Shown here: in pieces, positions 7,612 through 15,712 of the stretch | Position numbering within the stretch: position 1 is the first letter of the stretch | Layout of the letters: each line of letters opens with the position of its first letter | Assembly (NCBI GenBank): GCA_018658605.1 | Contig: JABHUV010000178.1 | Coordinates: 1-20,098, forward strand | From: Planctomycetaceae bacterium | GTDB taxonomy: Bacteria > Planctomycetota > Planctomycetia > Pirellulales > Pirellulaceae | Direction: 5' to 3' | Length of the DNA: 20,098 nucleotides | The notes under the pieces: generated by a model | Databases searched by the model: none | The model's input: the letters and a program-made list of their open reading frames with translations, nothing else | Told to the model about the DNA's origin: nothing | Position numbers and translations under genes: made by a program

Positions 7612-9606
7612 ATGTCAGACAACAATGGCGAAAACGTAACTGAGGACACAAATGAGAACCCCAGCAGTTCCATTGATACAGTCATGCAGGAAACCCGCCT
7701 CTTTTCCCCGACTGATTCGTTCTTAGAAGGTTGTGAAATTGGCTCGCTCGACGCCTATCAAGCACTGTATGACCGTGCCAAAGCTGACCCTGTTGCTTTT
7801 TGGGAAGACTTGGCTCGCAAAGAACTTCATTGGTTTGAAGACTTCCATACCACACTGAATTGGAATGTACCCAATGCCGAATGGTTTGTCGGTGGCAAGA
7901 CGAACGTATCCTACAATTGCCTCGATCGCAATCTAGAAAACAACGCTGACAAAACTGCCATCATTTGGGAAGGTGAGCCTGGTGACACTCGCACCTTCAC
8001 TTATCGTGAATTGCACAGTGAAGTTTCACGCTTGGCCAACGCTTTCAAGAAAGCTGGAGTGGAACAAGGGGACGTTGTTTCAATCTACATGCCAATGGTG
8101 CCTGAACTTGCGTTTGCGATGCTTGCGTGTGCACGTATCGGAGCGGTCCACAGTGTCATTTTTGCAGGATTCTCTGCAGAATCTATTGCCGACCGCAACA
8201 ACGACGCCAGTGCCAAAGTGCAACTCACCGCAGACGGTGCCTACCGCCGAGGTAAGGTCTTAGAACTGAAGGAAATTGTCGATGAAGCACTCGAAAAATC
8301 ACCCACTGTCGAAACCTGTATTGTCCTCGCCCGTACGGACACACCGGTTGAGATGCAAGCAGGGCGCGATTTATGGTGGCACGAATTACTAGAGCAAGTT
8401 GACGATGATTGCCCAGCCACTCCACTGGATAGTGAAGCGCCTCTGTTTATTCTTTACACTAGCGGTTCTACCGGAAAACCAAAAGGCATTAAACACACTA
8501 CAGCAGGCTACAACTTGTATGCCAAGAAGTCCTTCGAGTGGGTATTTGACATCCGTGATGACGACATTTTCTGGTGTACCGCCGATTGTGGTTGGATCAC
8601 CGGTCATACCTATGTGGCCTACGGCCCCCTTTGTGCCGGAGCGACAATTGTGATGTTCGAAGGCGCTCCTAATTACCCAGAGGAAGATCGTTTTTGGGAA
8701 CTCGTTGAAAAACATAAAATCACAATCCTCTATACCGCCCCCACGGCTATACGCGCCTTCATTAAATGGGGAGATCACCATGTCGACAAACACGATCTCT
8801 CAAGTTTGCGATTACTAGGCACCGTAGGCGAAGGTATTAATCCGGAAGCTTGGATGTGGTATCACCATAAAATCGGTGGCGCGCGTTGCCCGATTGTCGA
8901 TACTTGGTGGCAAACGGAAACCGGCGGAATCATGATGTCTCCGTTGCCCGGAGCTATTGCAACGAAGCCTGGCAGCTGTACAAAACCACTGCCTGGTATT
9001 CTACCGGCGATTCTCGACGACTCTGGCGCTCCCGTAGGAGAAAACCAAGGCGGCAAGCTTGTCTTGACACACCCGTGGCCCGGAATGTTGCGGGGGATTT
9101 GGGGAGATGACGAACGATTCCAAGAAGCTTATTGGGACACTTTTCCCGGACTCTACCTCGCGGGTGACAACGCACGCTGTGATGAAGACGGTTACTATTG
9201 GATCATGGGTCGGATTGATGATGTCATCAATGTATCGGGACACCGGCTAAGTACGATCGAAGTCGAAAGCGCCCTAGTCAGCCATGAGAAAGTTGCCGAA
9301 GCGGCTGCCGTCGGACGTAAAGACGACCTCAAAGGCCAAGCCATCGCCGTGTTTGTAACACTAATCGACGCAGAACCAAGCGACGAGCTAAAACAAGAGT
9401 TGCGTATGCACGTGCGAAAGGAAATCGGCGCACTTGCTCAACCCGACGATATCCGATTCACTAACGCACTTCCAAAGACTCGTAGTGGAAAAATTATGCG
9501 CCGACTGCTAAAAGATATAGCCGAAGGCAACGAAAATATTGGAGATACAACTACCCTAGAAGACTATACCGTCCTTACGCAACTCCGAGCCGACGACGAA
9601 AGCTAA
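7612..9606 (+). CDS. acs: Acetyl-coenzyme A synthetase (AMP-forming)
   Basis: The 664-residue cytosolic ligase makes acetyl-CoA from acetate, ATP and CoA through acetyl-AMP. The length is that of bacterial Acs. The phosphate-binding loop [11 protein letters not shown] is at 282-292. [30 protein letters not shown] and NVSGHRLST mark the ANL core and hinge, and the C-terminal domain carries [11 protein letters not shown], whose Lys627 corresponds to the acetylation-regulated catalytic lysine (Lys609 in E. coli). The first 30 residues are acidic and Asn/Ser-rich, a poorly conserved leader; Met25 could be an alternative start. It stands alone after the glycan cluster and converges with the lipoprotein gene. 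Confidence 0.97.
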   Translation: MSDNNGENVTEDTNENPSSSIDTVMQETRLFSPTDSFLEGCEIGSLDAYQALYDRAKADPVAFWEDLARKELHWFEDFHTTLNWNVPNAEWFVGGKTNVSYNCLDRNLENNADKTAIIWEGEPGDTRTFTYRELHSEVSRLANAFKKAGVEQGDVVSIYMPMVPELAFAMLACARIGAVHSVIFAGFSAESIADRNNDASAKVQLTADGAYRRGKVLELKEIVDEALEKSPTVETCIVLARTDTPVEMQAGRDLWWHELLEQVDDDCPATPLDSEAPLFILYTSGSTGKPKGIKHTTAGYNLYAKKSFEWVFDIRDDDIFWCTADCGWITGHTYVAYGPLCAGATIVMFEGAPNYPEEDRFWELVEKHKITILYTAPTAIRAFIKWGDHHVDKHDLSSLRLLGTVGEGINPEAWMWYHHKIGGARCPIVDTWWQTETGGIMMSPLPGAIATKPGSCTKPLPGILPAILDDSGAPVGENQGGKLVLTHPWPGMLRGIWGDDERFQEAYWDTFPGLYLAGDNARCDEDGYYWIMGRIDDVINVSGHRLSTIEVESALVSHEKVAEAAAVGRKDDLKGQAIAVFVTLIDAEPSDELKQELRMHVRKEIGALAQPDDIRFTNALPKTRSGKIMRRLLKDIAEGNENIGDTTTLEDYTVLTQLRADDES

Positions 9607-9642
9607 ACCAGCTTTAACACTGTGTGTTATTTACCAAGAGAA

Positions 9643-10344
9643 CTACATCCCATTTGTACTGGCGGTCGTACTATCAGGACTGGCAGGATTTTCTTTGTTC
9701 GTCAATCGTTTGTCAGCCGCATTCCATTTACGAATCATCTCTCGTGGGTTTTCAAAATTGAGGTACGTCGGTTGCTCGTTTTCTGCCACGCGAGTTGCCA
9801 TCCCGGCGATCCGCCAACCGTTGGCTTGCTTGCGTAAAACCCAAATAATTTCAAACGAGTGAGTAAAGCCATCGCGACTCGTGTCGCTCCATTGACTGTT
9901 GACATAGGCTCCGCCTGACACCAACTCCAACTCGCCAACACTAAACTCGGCCGTCGGCGAACCTGGACTACGGACCACTAGATCATGTTTCGCTGTTTCG
10001 TTGCGAGCCTTAGCCGTTAACAAACCCGTGACTTCTTCGTCACTGCCTTGCTGTAATGCTGCTAAGAAATGCTCGACAACCTGCTCGGGCGTCGCCGTAA
10101 CTGATAAATCAACAACAGGCGCAGAAGATCCCATTGTCAAAGTTCGTGCGGGAGATTCCTGAGGGGGTTCCGCCAAATCCGCATCATGATCCGGATTTAG
10201 ATTTACAACAGGTGCCACCAAATCTTGCTTGTTGGTGGTCGACTCAGTATCAACATCACCACAACCGGTTACGCCGACTAACCCCAGCAATAACGTCACA
10301 ATAACACTTAACAGCAATGGTTTGTTTGTTGATAAACACTTCAT
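9643..10344 (-). CDS. Hypothetical lipoprotein, possibly with an NTF2-like domain
   Basis: The 233-residue protein has a typical lipoprotein signal: Lys2, a hydrophobic core at 9-24 and the lipobox VTGC with the lipidated Cys28. It is therefore expected on the periplasmic side of a membrane. An acidic, Pro/Thr-rich linker (about 30-75) leads to a globular part beginning VVEHFLAALQQGSDEEV. Its helix and later strands (FEIIWVLRK, GWRIAGMATRV) are reminiscent of the NTF2/SnoaL cone fold; that call rests on pattern only. A strong GAGGT lies 8 bases before the ATG. It converges with acs and diverges from the eight-cysteine protein gene. Function is unknown. Confidence 0.85.
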   Translation of the reverse strand: MKCLSTNKPLLLSVIVTLLLGLVGVTGCGDVDTESTTNKQDLVAPVVNLNPDHDADLAEPPQESPARTLTMGSSAPVVDLSVTATPEQVVEHFLAALQQGSDEEVTGLLTAKARNETAKHDLVVRSPGSPTAEFSVGELELVSGGAYVNSQWSDTSRDGFTHSFEIIWVLRKQANGWRIAGMATRVAENEQPTYLNFENPREMIRKWNAADKRLTNKENPASPDSTTASTNGM

Positions 10345-10681
10345 CGTCGATCACCTCTATCATCTCTCTATTTGCTTGAGTGCATCCCAAAACGATCACC
10401 GGCTACACTACGACTCAACAACTATACGCCACGGGTTATGTTGGTTGTATCGCTTGCACTACCGCAACGATACAAACTAAGTTCTTGCGATAAGTCTCGC
10501 AAATACTGGTACTTCCCGTCAATCCTGAATCACCGTCCCCTCAAACCCAATAAATACAAGGAAAGTTATTTATTAGGTGAAGATTTTTTATTTTTTTCAG
10601 CGATAATACTATGATAGGGTGTGCAATGTGTTGTGCAATGTACACATTTTATTTAAATAGTCGTCAATTGGAGACAAAACT
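10345..10681. other. 337-bp divergent intergenic region
   Basis: There is no gene here. The right half is very A+T-rich with a T-tract near 10586-10597. It must contain promoters for the lipoprotein gene (minus) and the eight-cysteine protein gene (plus). TGTGCAATGT occurs twice in tandem at 10620-10629 and 10632-10641. A TATGAT hexamer at 10610-10615 could be a -10 box for the plus-strand gene, but no matching -35 is evident. Confidence 0.6.
10620..10641 (+). repeat. Tandem 10-bp direct repeat
   Basis: TGTGCAATGT is repeated exactly with a 12-bp period, about 40-60 bp upstream of the start of the eight-cysteine protein gene. It could be a tandem operator or chance; nothing in it identifies a regulator. 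Confidence 0.55.
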
Positions 10682-11095
10682 ATGAAACGTTTTTTAACAG
10701 GCGGAATCGCCTTCGTATTGGCGCTGACGTTCGTTGTCAGCGGTTCATTGGTTGCTCAAGAAGAAGCTACTAAAAAGCTTTTGAAAATTGAATTGCCATC
10801 TCTTAAAATTCGCAAACCAGCTTGCTGTGATACCGATGCTGAAAAAGCAGTCTGCGAAAAATGCTCAAGCAAAAAAGCCGGAGTATTCGCAGCTCTTAAG
10901 AACATTTCACTAAAAAATGCATGTGAAGATTGCACTCGCAAAGAAAAATGTGCGAAGTGCGAAGCAGCCGCAGCAGACAAAAAAACTGTTGTTAAAGACA
11001 AAATCACAGCAACAACCGACAAAGCCAAAAAAACTGTTGGCAAGCTTCGTGATCGCATTAAAGAAGCTGTCAAACGAGACAAAGCTGAAAAGTAG
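10682..11095 (+). CDS. Small secreted Cys/Lys-rich protein with three CxxC motifs
   Basis: I recognise no family for this 137-residue protein. It has a Sec signal peptide (KR, a hydrophobic core at 7-22, cleavage probably after LVA at 25). The mature part of about 112 residues contains eight cysteines: the pair Cys48-Cys49 and three CxxC motifs at 58/61, 81/84 and 90/93. The tail (about 95-137) is cysteine-free, Lys-rich and helical, with AKKTVGKLRDRIKEAVKRDK. Paired CxxC knuckles suggest zinc or other metal binding or disulfides in the periplasm; this is inference. GGAGA lies 7 bases before the ATG. The gene is monocistronic: a hairpin terminator follows 36 bp after the stop. Confidence 0.85.
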   Translation: MKRFLTGGIAFVLALTFVVSGSLVAQEEATKKLLKIELPSLKIRKPACCDTDAEKAVCEKCSSKKAGVFAALKNISLKNACEDCTRKEKCAKCEAAAADKKTVVKDKITATTDKAKKTVGKLRDRIKEAVKRDKAEK

Positions 11096-11127
11096 GCCGT
11101 AGGTTGCTACAGCATTGTCGACAAATC

Positions 11128-11165
11128 AAAAAACGCTCGTCATGGGTTTCCTGTGTCGAGCGTTA
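11128..11165. terminator. Bidirectional rho-independent terminator
   Basis: AACGCTCG at 11132-11139 pairs with CGAGCGTT at 11157-11164. After one T/T mismatch the inner part 11141-11155 pairs again (CATGGG with CCTGTG, two wobbles, TTT loop). On the minus strand the stem is followed by TTTTTTG, on the plus strand by ATTTG. It lies between the convergent eight-cysteine and TIM-barrel genes and probably ends both transcripts, with the better T-tract serving the minus strand. Confidence 0.82.
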
Positions 11166-11185
11166 TTTGCTAGGCCCTAAAGCGA

Positions 11186-12139
11186 TCAACCGAGGAACGC
11201 TTCCTTAAGCTTCTTGATATAGATCGGCGAGTGCGTGCGGGGGTCTTGTTTTTCTTCATACTCCAACACAATGTAACCACGATAGGCGGCATCTTTGAGG
11301 ATCTTTGCCAATCGATCAAAATCTGCGGGCTTGCTTTCTCGGGCAGAATTACGGGTAACAACCTTTACTTGTACATTCATGGCGTAGGGGGCGATCTGCT
11401 CAATTTCATCGTAGCAATTGTCACTGGCAAAATTCCCCGTATCCAAATTAACGGTGAACCATGGGCTCTGTACATCGTTGATAAATTGCAACAATCCCTT
11501 GGCAGTCGCTGTCGGACCACCGTGATTTTCTAGTGCCAAGAATACGCCCTTGCTACCTGCGTAATCACAACATTCTTCAATCGCTGAAACCATCAACTTG
11601 TGTGACACCACCTCATCGCGTCCTTGTTTATGATGGCCCGCAAAAATCCGAATCACAGGCGCCGACATTGCCGCGGCATGGTCCACCCACGTTTTGACAT
11701 GTTGAATCTGAGTTGCGCGTTTAGGATCGTCTTCACCGTGGCCAAAATCATTACCGACTGCCGTCCCAGAAACATCCAGCCCCAACGTAAAGCAATGCTG
11801 TTTCAGCGACGCTAAATAATCAGATGTCACATCCTTGGGAAAATAGTATGAAGTCAATTCCGTTCCTTCGAGCCCGAACTTGGCACAATCTGAAATAAAG
11901 TCGTGCATGGACATTTGTGGTTTGTCACCGCTCAGAAGTGATCGATAGCTATAGGCTGCTAGCGAAAATTTAAACTTTGGTTCACCCGTCCGTTTAACAG
12001 GGTCAATCGCCAAAGCCAATGGAGCTGCGGCGCCCGTTATTGCCATGGCAGCCGTCGTGCTCTGCACAAAACGACGACGAGTGATCTTTTGTAACGAAGT
12101 TTCAAAATGAGCGGATTGTTGGCGATTGTTGTTTTTCAT
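11186..12139 (-). CDS. Tat-exported sugar phosphate isomerase/epimerase-like TIM-barrel protein
   Basis: The 317-residue protein starts with a twin-arginine signal: TRRRFVQS at 20-27, then an Ala-rich hydrophobic stretch to about 45. It is therefore expected to be folded, probably with its metal, before export. The rest fits the xylose-isomerase-like TIM barrel (AP endonuclease 2 superfamily). GLEGTEL is near the first strands, followed by VIRIFAGHH, FLALENHGG, WFTVNLDTGN and YIVLEYEE, which supply the usual Glu, His, Asp and Glu metal ligands. Such Tat-exported isomerase-like proteins are very numerous in planctomycetes and may act on sugars from polysaccharides, but the substrate is not readable here. 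It begins 77 bp after polX on the same strand and may be co-transcribed. Confidence 0.9.
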   Translation of the reverse strand: MKNNNRQQSAHFETSLQKITRRRFVQSTTAAMAITGAAAPLALAIDPVKRTGEPKFKFSLAAYSYRSLLSGDKPQMSMHDFISDCAKFGLEGTELTSYYFPKDVTSDYLASLKQHCFTLGLDVSGTAVGNDFGHGEDDPKRATQIQHVKTWVDHAAAMSAPVIRIFAGHHKQGRDEVVSHKLMVSAIEECCDYAGSKGVFLALENHGGPTATAKGLLQFINDVQSPWFTVNLDTGNFASDNCYDEIEQIAPYAMNVQVKVVTRNSARESKPADFDRLAKILKDAAYRGYIVLEYEEKQDPRTHSPIYIKKLKEAFLG

Positions 12140-12216
12140 GACGAGCCTATGATTGCGATTTTGTAATTATGGGAATGGAACAGGAAACTAACCGGATCGA
12201 TGTTGGTACTTTTATT

Positions 12217-13968
12217 TTAGCCGAGATGTGATGAGGACGTGAACCACTCTTGGATTTTTTCCCAAGGCTGTGTATTGGCTACATTGTCCGCCGTTAAGCC
12301 ACCTCGTCGAGCCTGCACGATACCATATTGCATGACGTCCAAACCAGCAACACTGTGAGCGTCACTACTAATGACAAGCGGAATTTCTCGTTTCCGAGCG
12401 GCTGCGCAGTGCACATCATGCAAATCAAGTCTCGCGGGATTGGCATTAAGTTCCAGCATTTTTCGATTATCTTGCGCTGCCTGAAACACAGCATCCATAT
12501 CAACCTGATACGCTTCGCGGCGGTTAATAAGGCGACCCGTCGGATGGGCAATGATCTTTACGTAGGGATTCTCAAGCGCCCCCACAATACGATCCGTAAT
12601 CTGCTCGCGTGATTGTTTCTGTCCAAAATGCACCGAAGCAATTACCCAATCCGCCAACGCCAAGACTTCATCAGGTAAATCCATCCCTCCTGCTTCAAGA
12701 ATGTCGCATTCAATTCCCTTGAGCACACGAAAATCGTCGTCGATCGTTTCGTTAAACCGATCGATCTCTGCCCATTGCTGCACTACTCGTTCGGCCGTTA
12801 ATCCACGCGCTACCGACACACGCTGAGAATGGTCCGTAATGGCAATATACTGTAAGCCGCGTTCTCGCGCTGCTGCCACCATTTCAGCAAGGGTTGCTTT
12901 ACCGTCAGTGGCTGTTGTATGCATGTGCAAGTCCCCTTGAATCTGGCTTAACTCAATCAATTCCGGCAAGGCACCCTGCTCTGCCCACTGAAACTCTTCC
13001 CGCGCCTCTCGCATCTCTGCAGCAAAGTGGGGTAAACCCAACACTTCATAAACTTCCTGCTCAGTCGCGCCAGCCACCAGTACTTCCTCATCACCGTCAA
13101 CTTTAAAGACGCCATATTCGTTGACTTTCATGCCAAGTTGTTTAGCGTGACCACGAACAGCGACGTTATGATCTTTCGAACCTGTAAAATACTGCCAAGC
13201 AGCTCCAAAGGACTCCTGTGGTACAACTCGCAAATCGACTTGGAAACTATTAAGCACGCGGATCGACATCTTCGTATCACCTCGCACCAGCGTCTGTTCC
13301 CATTCCGGAAACTCGGCAAAACAATCCATCACATCAGCTGGTTTAGTGGAAATGACCAATAGATCCAGATCGCCTACTGTTTCACGCCCGCGACGGTAAC
13401 TCCCAGCCAACTCAATCCGCTCAACCGCAGGACATGCTCGTAAATGCTCGAGCAACGTCTCGGCAAGCTTGTCCGCAGCCGCCCAACGAATACGTGAATT
13501 AGCAGCAGCAGCAATGGCAATACCGTCGAGAATCGATTGTTCCGTTTTGGCAGCGAACCCCTTAAGCTCTTGCACTTGGCCGTCTTCACAGGCAGCTTGA
13601 AGTTGATCGAGAGTCTGGATATTTAGTATCTGATAAAGAGCAGCAGCTTTTTTGGGACCCATCCCAGGAATTCGTAGCAAGTCCAACACACTCACCGGAA
13701 TTACTTCAAGTAATTCATCAATCTCAGAGATGTTATCTAACTCAATTAACTGCGTTATCTTCTCGGCAACACCTTTGCCTATTCCTTGAATGGATGTGAT
13801 TTTGCTTGGATCGTTGTGCACCATGGTAGCAAACGAATCTGGGAAATCCTTAACGACTCGAGCACCGTTTCGATAGGCACGAATTTTAAATGAATTCGCG
13901 CCACTGAATTCCAACAAATCCGCTAGCTTGCCAATTTCCGCGGCAATCGCAACATTATCTAAATCCAT
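12217..13968 (-). CDS. polX: Family X DNA polymerase/3'-5' exonuclease with PHP domain
   Basis: The 583-residue protein is a complete bacterial PolX. The N-terminal 8-kDa-like domain has helix-hairpin-helix motifs IQGIGKGVAEKI (60-71) and IPGMGPKKAAALY (100-112). The palm has GSYRRGRETVGDLDLLV with catalytic Asp200 and Asp202, and the third carboxylate is Asp245 in FQVDLRVV. The C-terminal PHP domain has its metal ligands: GDLHMH (His348, His350), ITDHSQ, ASVHFG, IAHPTGR and SSDAHS. The family fills short gaps in base-excision and end repair, and the Mn-dependent PHP exonuclease proofreads or trims 3' ends. AGGGA lies about 9 bases before the ATG. All key residues are intact. Confidence 0.96.
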   Translation of the reverse strand: MDLDNVAIAAEIGKLADLLEFSGANSFKIRAYRNGARVVKDFPDSFATMVHNDPSKITSIQGIGKGVAEKITQLIELDNISEIDELLEVIPVSVLDLLRIPGMGPKKAAALYQILNIQTLDQLQAACEDGQVQELKGFAAKTEQSILDGIAIAAAANSRIRWAAADKLAETLLEHLRACPAVERIELAGSYRRGRETVGDLDLLVISTKPADVMDCFAEFPEWEQTLVRGDTKMSIRVLNSFQVDLRVVPQESFGAAWQYFTGSKDHNVAVRGHAKQLGMKVNEYGVFKVDGDEEVLVAGATEQEVYEVLGLPHFAAEMREAREEFQWAEQGALPELIELSQIQGDLHMHTTATDGKATLAEMVAAARERGLQYIAITDHSQRVSVARGLTAERVVQQWAEIDRFNETIDDDFRVLKGIECDILEAGGMDLPDEVLALADWVIASVHFGQKQSREQITDRIVGALENPYVKIIAHPTGRLINRREAYQVDMDAVFQAAQDNRKMLELNANPARLDLHDVHCAAARKREIPLVISSDAHSVAGLDVMQYGIVQARRGGLTADNVANTQPWEKIQEWFTSSSHLG

Positions 13969-14572
13969 TTCTTTTTTCCCTAACAGAGATTCGTGTAACT
14001 TGGGTGACAGCGATTATAGGCTATTACATTAGATTTGAGGTTACGGGTTCAGAAACGTCAACTTCTTCGTAAAACCGCTGGATCTGTGGCAAACGCATGT
14101 ACCGTCACACCGAAAAACAAACAAAAAACAAACGAATATTTTATTTTCTTTCGACCTCACCTCAAAACTGTGACCTACCTTTGTTTCAGATGGTGAGAGT
14201 GTGTCTTTACTCGGCAGTTTAGGCATTTCGCTGTATGACAAACGCGGGAGTTTGTTTGCAGCTGCTCACTACTCAAAACAGTTAAACCAAGTGAAAACTT
14301 GTTTCCAGCATGTCCTAAACGGTGGGTAAGAGCACCAAAATTGGGACAGCACCCAGCGTAATCGTTATATTCGATGTGAACACTAATTAGCATCGAATTA
14401 ACCGTGTAAAGTGAAGAAATTTTAACACAATACACCTGCAGTAATTACACTGAGTGTTGGTGGAATTTATTCCTATTATGTGTTTAATTCATACCTACTT
14501 TTCCCCGCTAAACAGCAAGGCAGAGTGGCAAAAACACAACGCATAATTAACGCGAAGAGAGAGAGAAGTAGA
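13969..14572. other. 604-bp gap with several potential RNA hairpins
   Basis: This is the longest gene-poor stretch. Short open frames on the minus strand (for example 14041-14241 and 14175-14435) have no family features or ribosome sites I trust. Between 14284 and 14398 three potential hairpins follow one another (listed separately). The right end should contain the promoter of the secreted Pro/Glu-rich protein gene. I see no tRNA or known riboswitch signature. Confidence 0.55.
14284..14398 (+). ncRNA. Possible structured RNA or leader (three consecutive hairpins)
   Basis: First, AAAcCAAGT-GAAA-ACTTGTTT at 14284-14304 forms a stem capped by a GNRA-type GAAA loop. Second, GCaTGTCC at 14308-14315 pairs with GGACAGC at 14344-14350, enclosing GGTG 14321-14324 with CACC 14333-14336. 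Third, ATTCGATG at 14369-14376 pairs with CATCGAAT at 14391-14398. They lie 175-290 bp upstream of the next plus-strand gene, too far for a simple attenuator. The orientation is a guess, and no known RNA family was recognised. Confidence 0.25.
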
Positions 14573-15616
14573 ATGAATATTTGCATTAACAAAAGCATAC
14601 CCATGCAACAGAGTCTCGCTGCCCTAGCAGTCCTGTTGCTCTGTACGACGAGCGTCTCAGCTGACATTTTTGATATCATCGCTGGCCGTCAACCAATCCT
14701 GCCAGTGTACAATGCTCCGGCAACCAAAGAAGCGGATCGAGTTGAAGTCAAGAAACCAATTAAAACTGGCCACGAAGTCATCAACCCGTTGACTCCCTTT
14801 TTCCCTCGCCAAGTTGTTGTGGATCACAAATTAGAAACACACTACGAAACCAAGTGGGTTAAAATACCAACCACACTTTACCGACCAGCGGTTGATCTAC
14901 ACGCTCGTCCCGGTCAATCGATTTTGTTCAAACCTGTCGAAACCTACACTTGGAGATTACGCCAAGTACCAGTGCAATCGTATCGCCCAGTGTTAGAAGA
15001 TTCGACAAAAAATATTTTCTCGCGAACTTACATTCCACGGCTCAGCGATATACTCGACCCGATCTTCCCCCGTTGTGATACATCAACGGCAGCGAAATCA
15101 CCACCGAGCCCCTATTACGATGGCAGCAACCAGCCCGATCTTCCGGCAGCGTCCGATGCAAACAAAGACAATGTTGTTCCCGTTCAACCTGTGGAACCTG
15201 CTGATCAACGCCCATCGCTAGATCCTGAATCTTTACGACAACCGGAAACAACACCAAACGCTGCCGTCGAAACTCGCAAGGTAGAAATACCTGAGGACGA
15301 TACCAAAACGGAAGGCGAATCTGTCTTGAAAAAACCAATCATCACTCCTGCTGAAGAACCAGCAACAGATGATACGGATAAAGCAGACGAGGAAGTACGG
15401 GATCCGAATCAACCAATTCCAGATCCTGCGGTAGAGGAAGCCAAACCGGAAACCAAAACGGTTGCACCCGAATTGGTGAATCCACTTGACCGTACCGTAC
15501 AGATCACAATCCCACAATTGACCCCAGTCTTTGTGGGTTCGACGGTCAGCAAGACTCTACCAGTTCGACCAGTCACCGTTATTTTAGACGACGAAGGTTG
15601 GATTCCTCTTAAATAA
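14573..15616 (+). CDS. Secreted Pro/Glu-rich protein of a probable planctomycete family
   Basis: From ATG 14573 the protein has 347 residues, with a Sec signal peptide whose hydrophobic core is about 15-26 and whose likely cleavage is after VSA at 30. The frame is open upstream to a GTG at 14480, but that start would bury the signal peptide behind 31 charged residues, so 14573 is preferred. A purine-rich GAGAGAAG precedes it. The folded part (about 75-175) has the pattern YETKWVKIP, LYRPAV, TYTWRLRQVPVQSYRPVL. I associate such YRPV and RxVPVxxYRPV motifs with abundant planctomycete surface or secreted proteins. A low-complexity Pro/Glu/Asp/Thr linker follows, then a short conserved-looking end, VTVILDDEGWIPLK. 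Function is unknown. A strong terminator follows. Confidence 0.82.
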   Translation: MNICINKSIPMQQSLAALAVLLLCTTSVSADIFDIIAGRQPILPVYNAPATKEADRVEVKKPIKTGHEVINPLTPFFPRQVVVDHKLETHYETKWVKIPTTLYRPAVDLHARPGQSILFKPVETYTWRLRQVPVQSYRPVLEDSTKNIFSRTYIPRLSDILDPIFPRCDTSTAAKSPPSPYYDGSNQPDLPAASDANKDNVVPVQPVEPADQRPSLDPESLRQPETTPNAAVETRKVEIPEDDTKTEGESVLKKPIITPAEEPATDDTDKADEEVRDPNQPIPDPAVEEAKPETKTVAPELVNPLDRTVQITIPQLTPVFVGSTVSKTLPVRPVTVILDDEGWIPLK

Positions 15617-15672
15617 TCATCGACAATACAATCTCTCTGTGCATTCTGTTTGGAGTGCATAGCGATTCGCGT

Positions 15673-15712
15673 TGCCACCTTTGATTAAGCCAATCAAAGG
15701 TGGCATTTTTTT
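15673..15712 (+). terminator. Strong rho-independent terminator
   Basis: TGCCACCTTTGATT at 15673-15686 pairs perfectly over 14 bp with AATCAAAGGTGGCA at 15692-15705, with a 5-base loop, and seven T residues follow at 15706-15712. It ends the secreted Pro/Glu-rich protein transcript. The end of the T-tract overlaps the stop codon (TAA, 15711-15713) of the convergent NTPase gene. It lacks a T-tract in the minus direction. Confidence 0.93.

Noticed and set aside
8389..8793. 134-codon minus-strand open frame inside acs
   Set aside because: It lies wholly inside a highly conserved acs region on the other strand, with no domain or ribosome site; a reading-frame shadow.
9615..9629. Terminator between acs and the lipoprotein gene
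   Set aside because: TAACAC/GTGTTA gives only a weak 6-bp A+T-rich stem followed by three T at most, so it is not a convincing terminator.
14041..14241. 66-codon minus-strand frame in the large gap
   Set aside because: The Lys/Ser/Phe-rich composition has no recognised pattern. AGGTGAGG lies upstream of a possible internal segment but is not properly spaced to its ATG.
14175..14435. 86-codon minus-strand frame in the large gap
   Set aside because: There is no ribosome site, no motif and no neighbour logic, and it runs through the hairpin cluster; chance opening in a non-coding region.
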